Assembly: GCA_041658205.1 (NCBI GenBank)
Contig: JBBAAO010000002.1
Location: 558,001 to 622,000, forward strand
Direction of reading: 5' to 3'
DNA length: 64,000 nt
Origin: Bacteroidota bacterium
GTDB lineage: Bacteria; Bacteroidota; Ignavibacteria; UBA10030; UBA8401
The translations under genes were made by a program, and so were the position numbers. Positions 1 to 8,448 of this stretch are shown here, in pieces. The notes under the pieces are model-generated. The model was not told the origin of the DNA, did not search any database, and saw only the letters and a list, made by a program, of their open reading frames with translations. Every line of letters begins with the position of its first letter. Position 1 is the stretch's first letter.

Positions 1-2
1 AT

Positions 3-1085
3 GCGATCGTTTCAGCACCATCCGGAGTTTCCATTGACTCTGTAACAGGAGCGTTAAAGTATATTCCTATAACAAGTGCAAAGGGGCAATATACCATTGT
101 GTTAAAGGTGTTTGATGACAGTCTTGCTGCGGTGAATGATACGGTATTGGTTCGTGTGAATATCTACGGCGATGTAAGTGGTAATGGAGTGATTTCTGCG
201 TTTGATGGAGCACTTGTTCTTCAGAACACAGTCGGTGCCAACATATTCTCTTCATTGCAGCAGCGTGTCGGTGATGTTACCGGTAACGGATCAATCAGTT
301 CGCTGGATGCATCGTACATTCTGCAGCGTGCAGTGGGATTAATATCATCCTTCCCCGGCGGACTGGAAAAAGAATCGCGTGCCGAGGCGGTTCTTTCTGC
401 ATTTTCTTTCAGGATTCTGCGCGGAGAAAAACAGGATGAATATGATCTTATAATCTCGGTCAACAAACCATCGCAGGTCTTTGGTATTGCGATGAGTGTC
501 AGTTACGATACGACTATTGTAAAAGCTTTAAAGATGAGCAAGACGGCTTTAACTGATAGTATGTCCATGGCATATTATTTTCCTGAGAGAAAAGCGAATC
601 TTGCGCTTGCAGGAGTTACACCATTGAACAAAGCAGGAGATATTATGAGATTCTCCTTTAACCTGAAAGATCCGAATTATCCGAAGAATGCCGTTCTGTT
701 TACAATGAAGAAATTCATGTTGAATGAAACCGATCATACAAACGATATTGGTGGTATTACATTGAACGTAAGAGATCTTGCTCAACTGCCGACAGTCTAT
801 AAATTGGAGCAGAATTTCCCGAATCCATTTAATCCTTCTACGACGGTCAATTATCAATTGCCGGAAGCAAGTACTGTAAAGATTGTAGTATATAATATGC
901 TTGGTCAAGAAGTGAAAACACTCGTGAGCGAAGACCAACTTGCCGGTTACTATTCAATGGTATGGAATGGAACGGATAATACAAATAGAAAAGTTTCGTC
1001 CGGTGTATATATTTATCGGATTATTGCGATAGGTCCGCAGAAGAAACAATATACCGAAGTGAAAAAAATGTTGATGATTAAATAA
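3..1085 (+). CDS. Dockerin/cohesin-like T9SS-exported protein, 5' partial
   Basis: The frame is open from the left edge, so the N-terminus lies outside the window; 360 residues are visible. In order: an Ig/cadherin-like segment (about 1-52); two dockerin-type calcium loops (about 55-114, DVSGNGVISAFD and DVTGNGSISSLD, each followed by a YILQ/LVLQ helix); a cohesin-like beta-sandwich (about 126-245, with SVSYDTTIVKA and AGDIMRFSFNL); and a T9SS sorting domain (about 265-360, NFPNPFNPSTTV to KKMLMIK). Family knowledge: dockerin and cohesin are protein-docking modules, and the sorting domain directs export across the outer membrane and is usually cleaved. Dockerin and cohesin-like parts in one chain are notable. 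The protein is probably an extracellular scaffold or adhesin; its enzymatic role, if any, would be in the missing part. Confidence 0.8.
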   Translation, partial: AIVSAPSGVSIDSVTGALKYIPITSAKGQYTIVLKVFDDSLAAVNDTVLVRVNIYGDVSGNGVISAFDGALVLQNTVGANIFSSLQQRVGDVTGNGSISSLDASYILQRAVGLISSFPGGLEKESRAEAVLSAFSFRILRGEKQDEYDLIISVNKPSQVFGIAMSVSYDTTIVKALKMSKTALTDSMSMAYYFPERKANLALAGVTPLNKAGDIMRFSFNLKDPNYPKNAVLFTMKKFMLNETDHTNDIGGITLNVRDLAQLPTVYKLEQNFPNPFNPSTTVNYQLPEASTVKIVVYNMLGQEVKTLVSEDQLAGYYSMVWNGTDNTNRKVSSGVYIYRIIAIGPQKKQYTEVKKMLMIK

Positions 1086-1122
1086 TTTACACTCTGACCA
1101 GTGTCCAAAGGGAGCGGCGTCA

Positions 1123-1938
1123 ATGAAACAGGTTTTTAAAAAAATACTTCTCTCTTTAAAATTATTAGACTCTTTGAGATATTTACAATCGTTGTTCTCA
1201 AAAATATCATTGTCAAATCTTCAAAAGGAAATTGCGTATCGAAAAAATGGATTGCCCGATAGATTTCCAACACCTCCATCAAAACTGATATTCCTGATAA
1301 TACGATCCGTATGGTCGTTTGAATATTGGCACTCAGGTCTAGCAATTATTAACGATCTTCAATCACATTGTGAACGGCTTAATCTAAACTCGAAACAGTT
1401 CAAAAGAATATTGGACTTTGGTTGTGGTTGTGGAAGACTTACACGACAATTGACACGATTCAAAAATGCAGAAGTATATGGCACGGATTACAATGAACAT
1501 CTTATCGCATGGAGTTCAAAGTACCTCACGAATAGTCATTATACTTGCAATAATCTTAAACCTCCGTTGGCGTATCAGACGGAGTATTTCGATCTGGTAG
1601 TTGCTCGTTCTGTCTTTACACATCTTGATTACCAATTACAATTTGATTGGATTGACGAGCTTTATCGGATCATTACGCCCGGCGGGTACCTGTATTTTAC
1701 AACACACAGTGAATTGTCAACCCTTAGTCTTGGAGAACACCTTATCCATCGTTTTAAAAAAGAAGGATTTGTTTCTCAAAACTCAGACCTTCAAGGGGAT
1801 AACAAATGTGCCGTGTATCAATCCAAAGACTGGGTATATACTAATTTAGCAAAAAAGTTTTCCGTTGTTGAATATATTCCCGGCAGACTCGAAGAACATC
1901 TTGGTCAGGATATATATATATTCCAAAAACCAAAGTAA
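1123..1938 (+). CDS. Class I SAM-dependent methyltransferase
   Basis: 271 residues, soluble. The SAM-binding motif I is ILDFGCGCGRL (96-106), followed by the acidic residue of motif II in GTDYNEHLIAW (D122). The FDLVVARSVFTHL block (156-168) and the post-motif TPGGYLYF (185-192) are typical of Methyltransf_11/25 proteins. The start is supported by AAAGGAG 9 bases upstream. The acceptor substrate cannot be told from sequence; methyltransferases of this build often modify sugars, lipids or small metabolites. The N-terminal 90 residues are basic and carry no recognised domain. It stands alone between two exported proteins, with no obvious operon partner. Confidence 0.85.
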   Translation: MKQVFKKILLSLKLLDSLRYLQSLFSKISLSNLQKEIAYRKNGLPDRFPTPPSKLIFLIIRSVWSFEYWHSGLAIINDLQSHCERLNLNSKQFKRILDFGCGCGRLTRQLTRFKNAEVYGTDYNEHLIAWSSKYLTNSHYTCNNLKPPLAYQTEYFDLVVARSVFTHLDYQLQFDWIDELYRIITPGGYLYFTTHSELSTLSLGEHLIHRFKKEGFVSQNSDLQGDNKCAVYQSKDWVYTNLAKKFSVVEYIPGRLEEHLGQDIYIFQKPK

Positions 1939-2025
1939 CTCAATCTAATGTAATAACACAGATTTCTATAGCGGGATTCTTTGGAATCCGTTCCGGTCAG
2001 TTGGCAAAAAAAGAAAGGCTAAACA

Positions 2026-2577
2026 ATGAAATCGGTTATGGTAACTATTTTTCTATCGTTTATTCTCCATAGCATATCTTCAGCCCAAATTCTTCCAAAG
2101 AAGTTCTGGAATTTATTACAAGAAAATAAAATGGTGTATTCTATCCCTCGCAATTATTCGCAAACTCCGGTTCTAAAAAATGATGATGTTGAGTATGATT
2201 TTGCAATAAAGTCCAAAGATAATACATTGGAAATACGTTATAGGATATGGCCCATTATACGGCTTCAGCAAAACAGTAATACTCTATCTGACGGAATGTT
2301 GTTAACAATGGCGTTGAACATTTCCGGCGGCAAAATGGTAAATCCACAACCATTTCCGAAAGAAAATGTTGAAGAAGAGTTTGGTGCTGATAAAGGGTTT
2401 ACGGCAATGGTTCCCACGAACTCAGAATTTGGCAAAGGGTATAAAATGTGTATGATCAATGTTATTCACAAAGAAAATGTTGCCGATGCCTATACGTTTT
2501 ATTTGTTTGATGATCCACAATCCCTTATGCAGGTTCTTGGAAATAGTGAAGTATTTCATGCGCTTAAATTTAAATAA
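2026..2577 (+). CDS. Exported protein of unknown function
   Basis: 183 residues with a clear Sec signal peptide (MKSVMVTIFLSFILHSISSA, cleavage probably before Q21). The mature part has alternating beta-rich stretches, a glycine pair in ISGGK, and no motif I recognise. There is no sorting domain and no lipobox, so it is probably periplasmic. The TAA stop lies inside the terminal TAACTC of the adjoining repeat element, so the last residues (ALKFK) may have been set by that insertion. I do not assign a function. Confidence 0.7.
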   Translation: MKSVMVTIFLSFILHSISSAQILPKKFWNLLQENKMVYSIPRNYSQTPVLKNDDVEYDFAIKSKDNTLEIRYRIWPIIRLQQNSNTLSDGMLLTMALNISGGKMVNPQPFPKENVEEEFGADKGFTAMVPTNSEFGKGYKMCMINVIHKENVADAYTFYLFDDPQSLMQVLGNSEVFHALKFK

Positions 2578-2827
2578 CTCATGTTAGCAGATGGAAAAAA
2601 CATGAATTATATCACCCCTACGGGGCTTGACTGATGATGCTTGTTCATTACTACAAATATTTCGCTCCTAACGGAGCTTTGGTAATACGCATTTTCCTCT
2701 CAAAGTTCATAAGTTAATAGTCCCGAAGGGACGAAATATTTATAGATCGAATGATCCACCTGAAGTCAAGCTCCGTAGGAGCGACATATTAAACCATTGT
2801 AGCTGCGTTCTTGCGTAACATGAGTTA
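2575..2827. repeat. MITE-like element, copy 1
   Basis: A 253-base non-coding element related, in reverse orientation, to the copy at 20260-20514. Both copies are bounded by imperfect terminal inverted repeats (TAACTCATGTTA... and ...GCGTAACATGAGTTA). Inside are four short hairpins in the same order: CCCCTACGGGG, GCTCCTAACGGAGC, GTCCCGAAGGGAC and GCTCCGTAGGAGC. No open frame of note is inside. AT-rich flanks (AAATA on the left, AAATA on the right) could be a target-site duplication. It abuts the stop of the preceding gene. Whether it moves through a transposase encoded elsewhere is inference. Confidence 0.7.
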
Positions 2828-3155
2828 AATAATATATTTTTACTGTGAACAAGAAAGATATGAAATTGTGGAGGTCAACAAAATCTTTTTAACAAAATAA
2901 AACAACCTGACCAATTACTATTCGACTGTATCTAAATACTTCAAATAATTCTTCGAAAAGGCACTTACTATTGGGAAGACAAACAAATCTTCAGGCATAC
3001 CGTATTCACGGGATTGCGGCAAACCCTTCAAATGTTTACTTTCAGTTAACACAACTCATCGATAAATATTTACCAATACACGAAAAACGGTTATATGCTT
3101 ATTGGTTCCAAGCAGTAAACGTTCTCAGTGTTTTACATAGTCGGGAATACTCACA
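2828..3155. other. Intergenic stretch without recognisable gene
   Basis: AT-rich sequence between the MITE-like element and the STAS-like gene. A 68-codon frame beginning with TTG near 2971 runs through it and overlaps the next gene in another frame. It has no ribosome site and no domain, so I see nothing firmly functional here beyond a probable promoter for the following gene. Confidence 0.4.
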
Positions 3156-3527
3156 ATGCCGTGGAACATTAAAATAAATGATACACATAAAATAATAGAA
3201 CTGATGTATTCTGGATCAGTCTCTCCAGAAGAGTTGAAGGATGCGTTTATAGCGGCGGTAATACTCTCCAAAAAAGAAAACACAACGATGTTTTTGGCAG
3301 ACTGTACTAAAATGGCTGGCGGGCATTCTCTTATTGATCTCTATTCTTTGATTACATTGTTAGAATCAATCGGTATTGGTAGAAAAATGAAAGAAGCGCT
3401 CATATTGCCATTCTTGAAATCGTCCGTAAAAGATGTGAATTACTATGAAACAGCTTGTCTCAATAGAGGCTTCAACGTTAAAATATTTCAGAATAGTCAG
3501 GATGCCATCGCCTGGCTATTGAATTAG
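3156..3527 (+). CDS. STAS/SpoIIAA-like small protein
   Basis: 123 residues, soluble, alpha/beta. The N-terminal strand pair (KIIELMYSGSVSPEELKDA), the central FLADCTKMAGGHSLIDLYSL and the C-terminal VKIFQNSQDAIAWL follow the outline of SpoIIAA-like (STAS/SEC14-type) single-domain proteins. Members of that group usually act as protein-binding or lipid-associated switches, but no partner is encoded next to it. There is no convincing Shine-Dalgarno, so the start is the first ATG of the frame that keeps the first strand. The family call is from fold pattern and motif feel only. Confidence 0.6.
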   Translation: MPWNIKINDTHKIIELMYSGSVSPEELKDAFIAAVILSKKENTTMFLADCTKMAGGHSLIDLYSLITLLESIGIGRKMKEALILPFLKSSVKDVNYYETACLNRGFNVKIFQNSQDAIAWLLN

Positions 3528-3767
3528 ATGTGAAACACCCTACCAACGTGGAGATCATAAAATAGGATCCGATAACATCTATTGAATACGGACTTCTTTC
3601 TCTTGTCATCCGCCTTCCTTACTGATATTGAAAACAAATATTTGTAAACTACCCGAGGCGATTGTTTTTCCTACGCATCAAAAAATATGAGCATTCGCGA
3701 ATGCAATAGACTTCCGCAAATGTTTATATACTTCATTAACAACAATAATATCCTAACAGTGAATCAT

Positions 3768-5828
3768 ATGAAAACAAGACATAGCAATTCAACTCAACAA
3801 ACAAGACAACAGTTTATTTATTTCTGTTCTCTTATCCTCATCATTGCCGGAAATCTTTACTCTCAAACGCACTTATTTCGAACGGCTCCGTTGTTTCAAG
3901 ATAATATGGTGTTGCAGCAACAAAGTAATGTGCCAATCTGGGGAAAAGGTATTCCCGGAACAACGGTGTCCATCCGAACTTCCTGGGGAAAAACTGTTTC
4001 TACTGAAGTGAACACGGATAGTTCGTGGATGACAAGACTCTCTACGCCAAAAGCGGGTGGACCGTTTCAGATTACTCTTAAACACGGTACCACTTTATCG
4101 ATCATTAAAAATATTCTCATCGGCGAAGTATGGTTATGTTCCGGACAATCCAATATGGAGATGCCGCTGCAGGGATGGCCGCCAAACGATACGATTATGA
4201 ATAGCTCCAACGAAATTGAACAGGCGCTCTATCCTACCATCCGATTGTTTACAGTAGCCCGTTCGTTTGAGTCTTTACCAATGGAACAGTGTGTCGGAAC
4301 ATGGACGGAATGTTCGCCGGCGGACGTTCAGAGTTTCAGTGCAACGGCATTTCATTTTGGCAAAACGATTCACAATACGCTAAAGGTTCCGGTCGGATTG
4401 ATCAATGCAAGTTTCGGAGGAACAGCAGTGGAAGCATGGATGGACAAACCATCAATAAGCGCAATAGAAGGGTATGCAGGGATTATAAAAAGACTAGAAG
4501 AAAGCCGCGATAGTATTCGTATGTTGGATGAATGGGTTGAAAAACATCTGTCTGTAAGCATTGATGAAAAAGACCCTCTCCGGAAATATGTTGGACTGAA
4601 ATTTCAGGATGAGCAATGCTCGCTTCAAAATTATAATGACAAGAATTGGCAGGAGATCAATCTGCCGCTATCCTGGGAAAAAGGATCTCTTGGAAAATTT
4701 GATGGAGTTGTTTGGTTCAGAAAACAGATTGTTATTCCATCCGCATGGATCGGAAAAGATCTCAAAGTATATCTCGGCCCAATCGACGATATGGATGAAA
4801 CGTATGTGAACGGACAAAAAATTGGCGAGAATCTACGTGAAGGTGTTTGGAATATTGATCGGGTGTATACAATTCCGGGTACGCTGGTTCAAGATTCACT
4901 TATACAATTGGCGATCCGCGTGATTGATCTTCGAGGAGGAGGAGGGCTTTGGGGAAATCAAACAAAAATGGTTCTGACTTCCACCACTGAGCCGTTTACA
5001 GTTTCTCTTGAAGGGAATTGGAAATACCTTCCTGTTGCTGAGTACAGATCTAACAAGTTTGCTCTGTATGGAATAACCGGAAACGAACTTGCTCAGCGTC
5101 CGAAAGTAGCGTTCGAACTTACACAAGATACGCCGACATCGTTGTTCAATGGTATGATCAATCCTCTTATTCCATTTACGATTAAAGGGACAATTTGGTA
5201 CCAGGGAGAAAGTAATGTTTGGAATTACACAACCTATCATACACTATTCACTTCACTCATTACAGGCTGGAGAAAAGATTTTCAATCCGGCGATTTTCCA
5301 TTTTATTATGTGCAATTGGCGCCGTTTCAATACTGGACAGGTGCAAAATTAGCTTGTTTGCGTGAAGCACAGTTGCAAACTTTATCATTGAAGAATACCG
5401 GAATGGCGGTAACGCTCGATATCGGAAATCCGACAAATGTTCATCCCACGAATAAAGAGGATGTAGGAAAACGTCTTGCTGCGTGGGCATTAGCAAAGAC
5501 CTATGGGAAGAAAATGCCATATACCGGTCCCCTCTATAAGAGCTTGAAAAATGTAAAAAGAAAAATTATTCTCTCATTCGATGGAGTGGGGAAGGGGTTG
5601 CTATTGAAAGAACGAAACGGAGAACATTATTTTACAGTGGCCGGTGAGGATAAAGTGTTCAAGAAAGCAGCAGTCAAAATCGAAGGACGGAATATTGTTG
5701 TTTCCCATCCGGAAGTATTGCATCCTGTTGCTGTTCGATATTTGTGGAGCAATACTGAAGAAGCGACACTGTTCAATAATGACGGATTTCCCGCATCATC
5801 GTTTAGAACAGATGATTGGCCAGAATAA
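3768..5828 (+). CDS. Sialate O-acetylesterase (SGNH hydrolase)
   Basis: 686 residues from the ATG that begins a signal peptide (hydrophobic FIYFCSLILIIAGNLYS); an upstream ATG in frame at 3687 would add 27 residues before it and is less likely. The mature start PLFQDNMVLQQ and GEVWLCSGQSNMEMPL are hallmarks of this family. The nucleophile is S128 in GQSN and the catalytic pair is in DIGNPTNVHP (D551, H559). PVGLINASFGGTAVEAWM and GTIWYQGESNVW are further family blocks. A galactose-binding jelly roll is inserted in the middle (FDGVVWFRKQIVIP), as in related enzymes. It removes O-acetyl groups from sialic acid or other acetylated glycans in the periplasm or outside the cell. The next gene is a secreted glucanase, fitting a small polysaccharide-use group. 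Confidence 0.9.
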   Translation: MKTRHSNSTQQTRQQFIYFCSLILIIAGNLYSQTHLFRTAPLFQDNMVLQQQSNVPIWGKGIPGTTVSIRTSWGKTVSTEVNTDSSWMTRLSTPKAGGPFQITLKHGTTLSIIKNILIGEVWLCSGQSNMEMPLQGWPPNDTIMNSSNEIEQALYPTIRLFTVARSFESLPMEQCVGTWTECSPADVQSFSATAFHFGKTIHNTLKVPVGLINASFGGTAVEAWMDKPSISAIEGYAGIIKRLEESRDSIRMLDEWVEKHLSVSIDEKDPLRKYVGLKFQDEQCSLQNYNDKNWQEINLPLSWEKGSLGKFDGVVWFRKQIVIPSAWIGKDLKVYLGPIDDMDETYVNGQKIGENLREGVWNIDRVYTIPGTLVQDSLIQLAIRVIDLRGGGGLWGNQTKMVLTSTTEPFTVSLEGNWKYLPVAEYRSNKFALYGITGNELAQRPKVAFELTQDTPTSLFNGMINPLIPFTIKGTIWYQGESNVWNYTTYHTLFTSLITGWRKDFQSGDFPFYYVQLAPFQYWTGAKLACLREAQLQTLSLKNTGMAVTLDIGNPTNVHPTNKEDVGKRLAAWALAKTYGKKMPYTGPLYKSLKNVKRKIILSFDGVGKGLLLKERNGEHYFTVAGEDKVFKKAAVKIEGRNIVVSHPEVLHPVAVRYLWSNTEEATLFNNDGFPASSFRTDDWPE

Positions 5829-5907
5829 ATCTGTTGGCAATGACTTTCGGTGTTTTTAATGTAAGATTGTAGTGTGTTCTTGTGATAAGGGAAAGGATCG
5901 TAATGTG

Positions 5908-6987
5908 ATGCAAAAATATTTTTACCTTCTTCTGCTTGTATGGTTGTTTTGCTTTCCGTCGATGATGTTGGCGCAAAATTATCAACTTGTATGGTCAGAT
6001 GAATTTGACAGCACACAAATTAATTTATCCGAATGGGAATACGAAGTGAATGGGAACGGCGGTGGAAACAATGAACTTCAATATTACACCAGTAGATCGG
6101 TAAACAGTTTTGTCAAAGACGGTAATTTTTCCATTACGGCTTTAAAAGAGTCGTATTCAGGGAAAGCCTATACATCTGCACGGCTCCATACAAAAAAATC
6201 ATGGCAATATGGCAAGATTGAAGCACGGATCAAACTTCCTTATGGTAAAGGAATCTGGCCGGCATTTTGGATGCTCGGAACAAATATTTCCTCCGTCGGT
6301 TGGCCAAAGTGCGGCGAGATTGATATTATGGAGATGATCGGAGGAACCGCAAGCTCTACCGGCGGGGACAGAAGAGTATTTGGCACCGTGCATTGGGATC
6401 AAGGAGGACATGCAAGTTATGGATTAAATTACTCCTTAACTTCCGGTAAACTGAATGATGATTTTCACACATTCTTTATTCTTTGGGATGCGGAAAGAAT
6501 AGCGTGGTACTTCGATAATTTTCAATATTGCGTTATTAACACACAACCGGCGGGATTAAATGCATTTCGCGCTCCATTCTTTATCATTCTCAATCTAGCG
6601 GTCGGCGGTAATTGGCCCGGTTCCCCGGATGCCAGTACAATTTTTCCTCAAACCATGGAGTTTGATTATATTCGAGTCTACCAAAATATTCCTACCGGTG
6701 TTCAACACTCTTCGCCGCCGCAGGTCTATTTTGAATTGGCTCAAAACTATCCTAATCCTTTTAATCCTACCACAACAATTCAATATCAAATTCCGGCATC
6801 AGGATTAGTGAGTTTAAAAGTATTTGATGTTCTTGGAAAAGAAATTGCAGTTCTTGTGAATTCACCTCAAGAATCTGGGAAACATTCCGTTCCGTTTAAT
6901 GCATCGCACCTTACGAGCGGAGTATATTATTATAAACTTCAGTCCGGAATGTATACGCAGGTGAAGAAAATGCAGATTGTACAATAA
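5908..6987 (+). CDS. GH16 endo-beta-glucanase (laminarinase-like) with T9SS domain
   Basis: 359 residues. Signal peptide MQKYFYLLLLVWLFCFPSM...AQ, GH16 domain (about 24-262) and T9SS sorting domain (about 275-359). The active-site strand reads EIDIME (E137, D139, E142), the GH16 nucleophile and acid/base signature. NELQYYT, YGKIEARIKLPYGKGIWPAFWML and LNLAVGGNWPG match the laminarinase-type subfamily, which cuts beta-1,3- or mixed-linkage glucans. The start is the ATG preceding the signal peptide, with GAAAGGA upstream. Secretion through T9SS to the surface or medium is expected. It lies 79 bases after the esterase in the same direction, so co-expression is plausible. Confidence 0.92.
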   Translation: MQKYFYLLLLVWLFCFPSMMLAQNYQLVWSDEFDSTQINLSEWEYEVNGNGGGNNELQYYTSRSVNSFVKDGNFSITALKESYSGKAYTSARLHTKKSWQYGKIEARIKLPYGKGIWPAFWMLGTNISSVGWPKCGEIDIMEMIGGTASSTGGDRRVFGTVHWDQGGHASYGLNYSLTSGKLNDDFHTFFILWDAERIAWYFDNFQYCVINTQPAGLNAFRAPFFIILNLAVGGNWPGSPDASTIFPQTMEFDYIRVYQNIPTGVQHSSPPQVYFELAQNYPNPFNPTTTIQYQIPASGLVSLKVFDVLGKEIAVLVNSPQESGKHSVPFNASHLTSGVYYYKLQSGMYTQVKKMQIVQ

Positions 6988-7051
6988 GTGTTGCTGAAAG
7001 AGTTAACTCGCGCTAAATTTTGTGATCAGTTCAATAGAAGGATGTGCTGTA

Positions 7052-7570
7052 TTAAAAAATATACAGCGCAAACGTAAAACTGAAAACCCCCAATGCAAAT
7101 CCCATCAACACATCCGTAGGATAATGCACTCCGAGATATATCCGAGAAAGACCGATCAACATAACCGATACAATAAATAGCGGGATCAATACGGGAACGG
7201 CAACGCTGAATAATAATGCTGCCACTGTGGCGGCAGCAGTGTGTCCCGAAGGAAAACTATATTGATCTTGCGGCTCGACAAGATTCTGAATGTTGGCATG
7301 TGCATGACACGGTCTTTTACGCGTTGTTGACTGTTTGATAATTTTATAACAAATCAGTTCGGCAGCAAATGCCGTAATGCCAACGAACAGCCAAGTCGTT
7401 GATACATCGGTGAGAATATAAAAGACAACTGCTAACACGATCCACGCATATCCATCTCCCATTGCAGAGAAAAATTTCATGAGCTTCGTGAGCGTTAATC
7501 CTCGTCGTGCAATAATGCTGAGAATAGTCCGTTCATCCCATAATTGTATTTGATGCTTAAATTGGCCCAT
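7052..7570 (-). CDS. PAP2-family membrane phosphatase
   Basis: 172 residues from the ATG, preceded by AAAGAG; a TTG 33 bases upstream in frame is an alternative. The three PAP2 motifs are complete: K79...R86-P87 (KQSTTRKRP), S108-G109-H110 (FPSGH) and S142-R143...H149...D153 (SRIYLGVHYPTD). Four to five hydrophobic segments surround them. The family dephosphorylates lipid phosphates such as undecaprenyl pyrophosphate or phosphatidic acid at the outer face of the inner membrane. It is convergent with the GH16 gene; an inverted repeat GCTGTAT/ATACAGC overlaps its stop codon and may end transcription. Confidence 0.9.
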   Translation of the reverse strand: MGQFKHQIQLWDERTILSIIARRGLTLTKLMKFFSAMGDGYAWIVLAVVFYILTDVSTTWLFVGITAFAAELICYKIIKQSTTRKRPCHAHANIQNLVEPQDQYSFPSGHTAAATVAALLFSVAVPVLIPLFIVSVMLIGLSRIYLGVHYPTDVLMGFALGVFSFTFALYIF

Positions 7571-8448
7571 ACCATCACTCTTTGTTGGTATCAAGATCGT
7601 CAAATGGTATGTTATCTGTATTAGGACTGTGTTACGGTATTATTACTTCTTTGTTGAATAACCGTAACTACTCAGCAGAATTACATAAAAATTCAAAACC
7701 ATGCCTCCAAAACACGAAAACACGAAAGTGCACAAAAAGAATTTGAACCATTACCTCAAAAAGTTTGGTGCCAAAAAATCATAAACGTTGAATAGTTACG
7801 AAAAACCTTAATAATTGGGCATGATATATCACACTTGTCCAAAATACACTGACAAAAACAAAAAGATTCTTCACTCTCTTCTTTTCTTGACGGAGCAAGA
7901 AAAGAAGTCCGCCAAAGGCGGACGAAATTTAACGCGCGCGATGAATCCCGTTCGCTCATGCCCGTTGATGGCGCGAATCGCGCCATCAAAAGTCCCGTCA
8001 TTCATCGCTTTCCCATTCGCTCAATCCTCCTAAATTTCGCGCCCACGCACTTTTTTACGATCTCTACAATACAACAATGGGGGCTTACTACTGAAATCAA
8101 AATATATTTGCCCCATTTGAGTTACTATTGCCAATTTTGTATTCACTTACAATATATTTTGCACAGTTATTATTATATATTCAGACAAATAAATCTTGAA
8201 ATGCATGCTTCACAAAATATCTGCTGAACATTCCCTTGCTTTACCATGAAAGTAGTAATATTTTTCACATACCACTCTACCGGTTGCGAACGAAATCTTC
8301 TCACATTCTAGTTGAAGGGGCCTTTGTGAATTTCCTGTGCGAAAGTTTGCAGCTATTTCTTTTTCAGCAATAGACGAAATACTTCGTCTTCTCTTTCGCC
8401 TCTCCTTCGTCGTTCTCCACCCTTATATATATTTGGGAGGCCACTTCC
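7571..8448. other. Intergenic region with composite palindromes
   Basis: About 880 bases with no supported gene. It carries nested perfect inverted repeats: CTTCTTTTCTTG with its complement (7878-7907), directly followed by TCCGCCAAAGGCGGA (7908-7922), and GATGGCGCGA with its complement (7967-7987). The second hairpin is the same core that is inserted in frame into sorting-domain genes further right. The last 100 bases should hold the promoter of the kinase operon, which has GGGAGG 8 bases before its ATG. Confidence 0.55.

Noticed and set aside
2971..3177. 68-codon frame between the MITE-like element and the STAS-like gene
   Set aside because: TTG start, no ribosome site, no domain, and it overlaps the better supported next gene in another frame.
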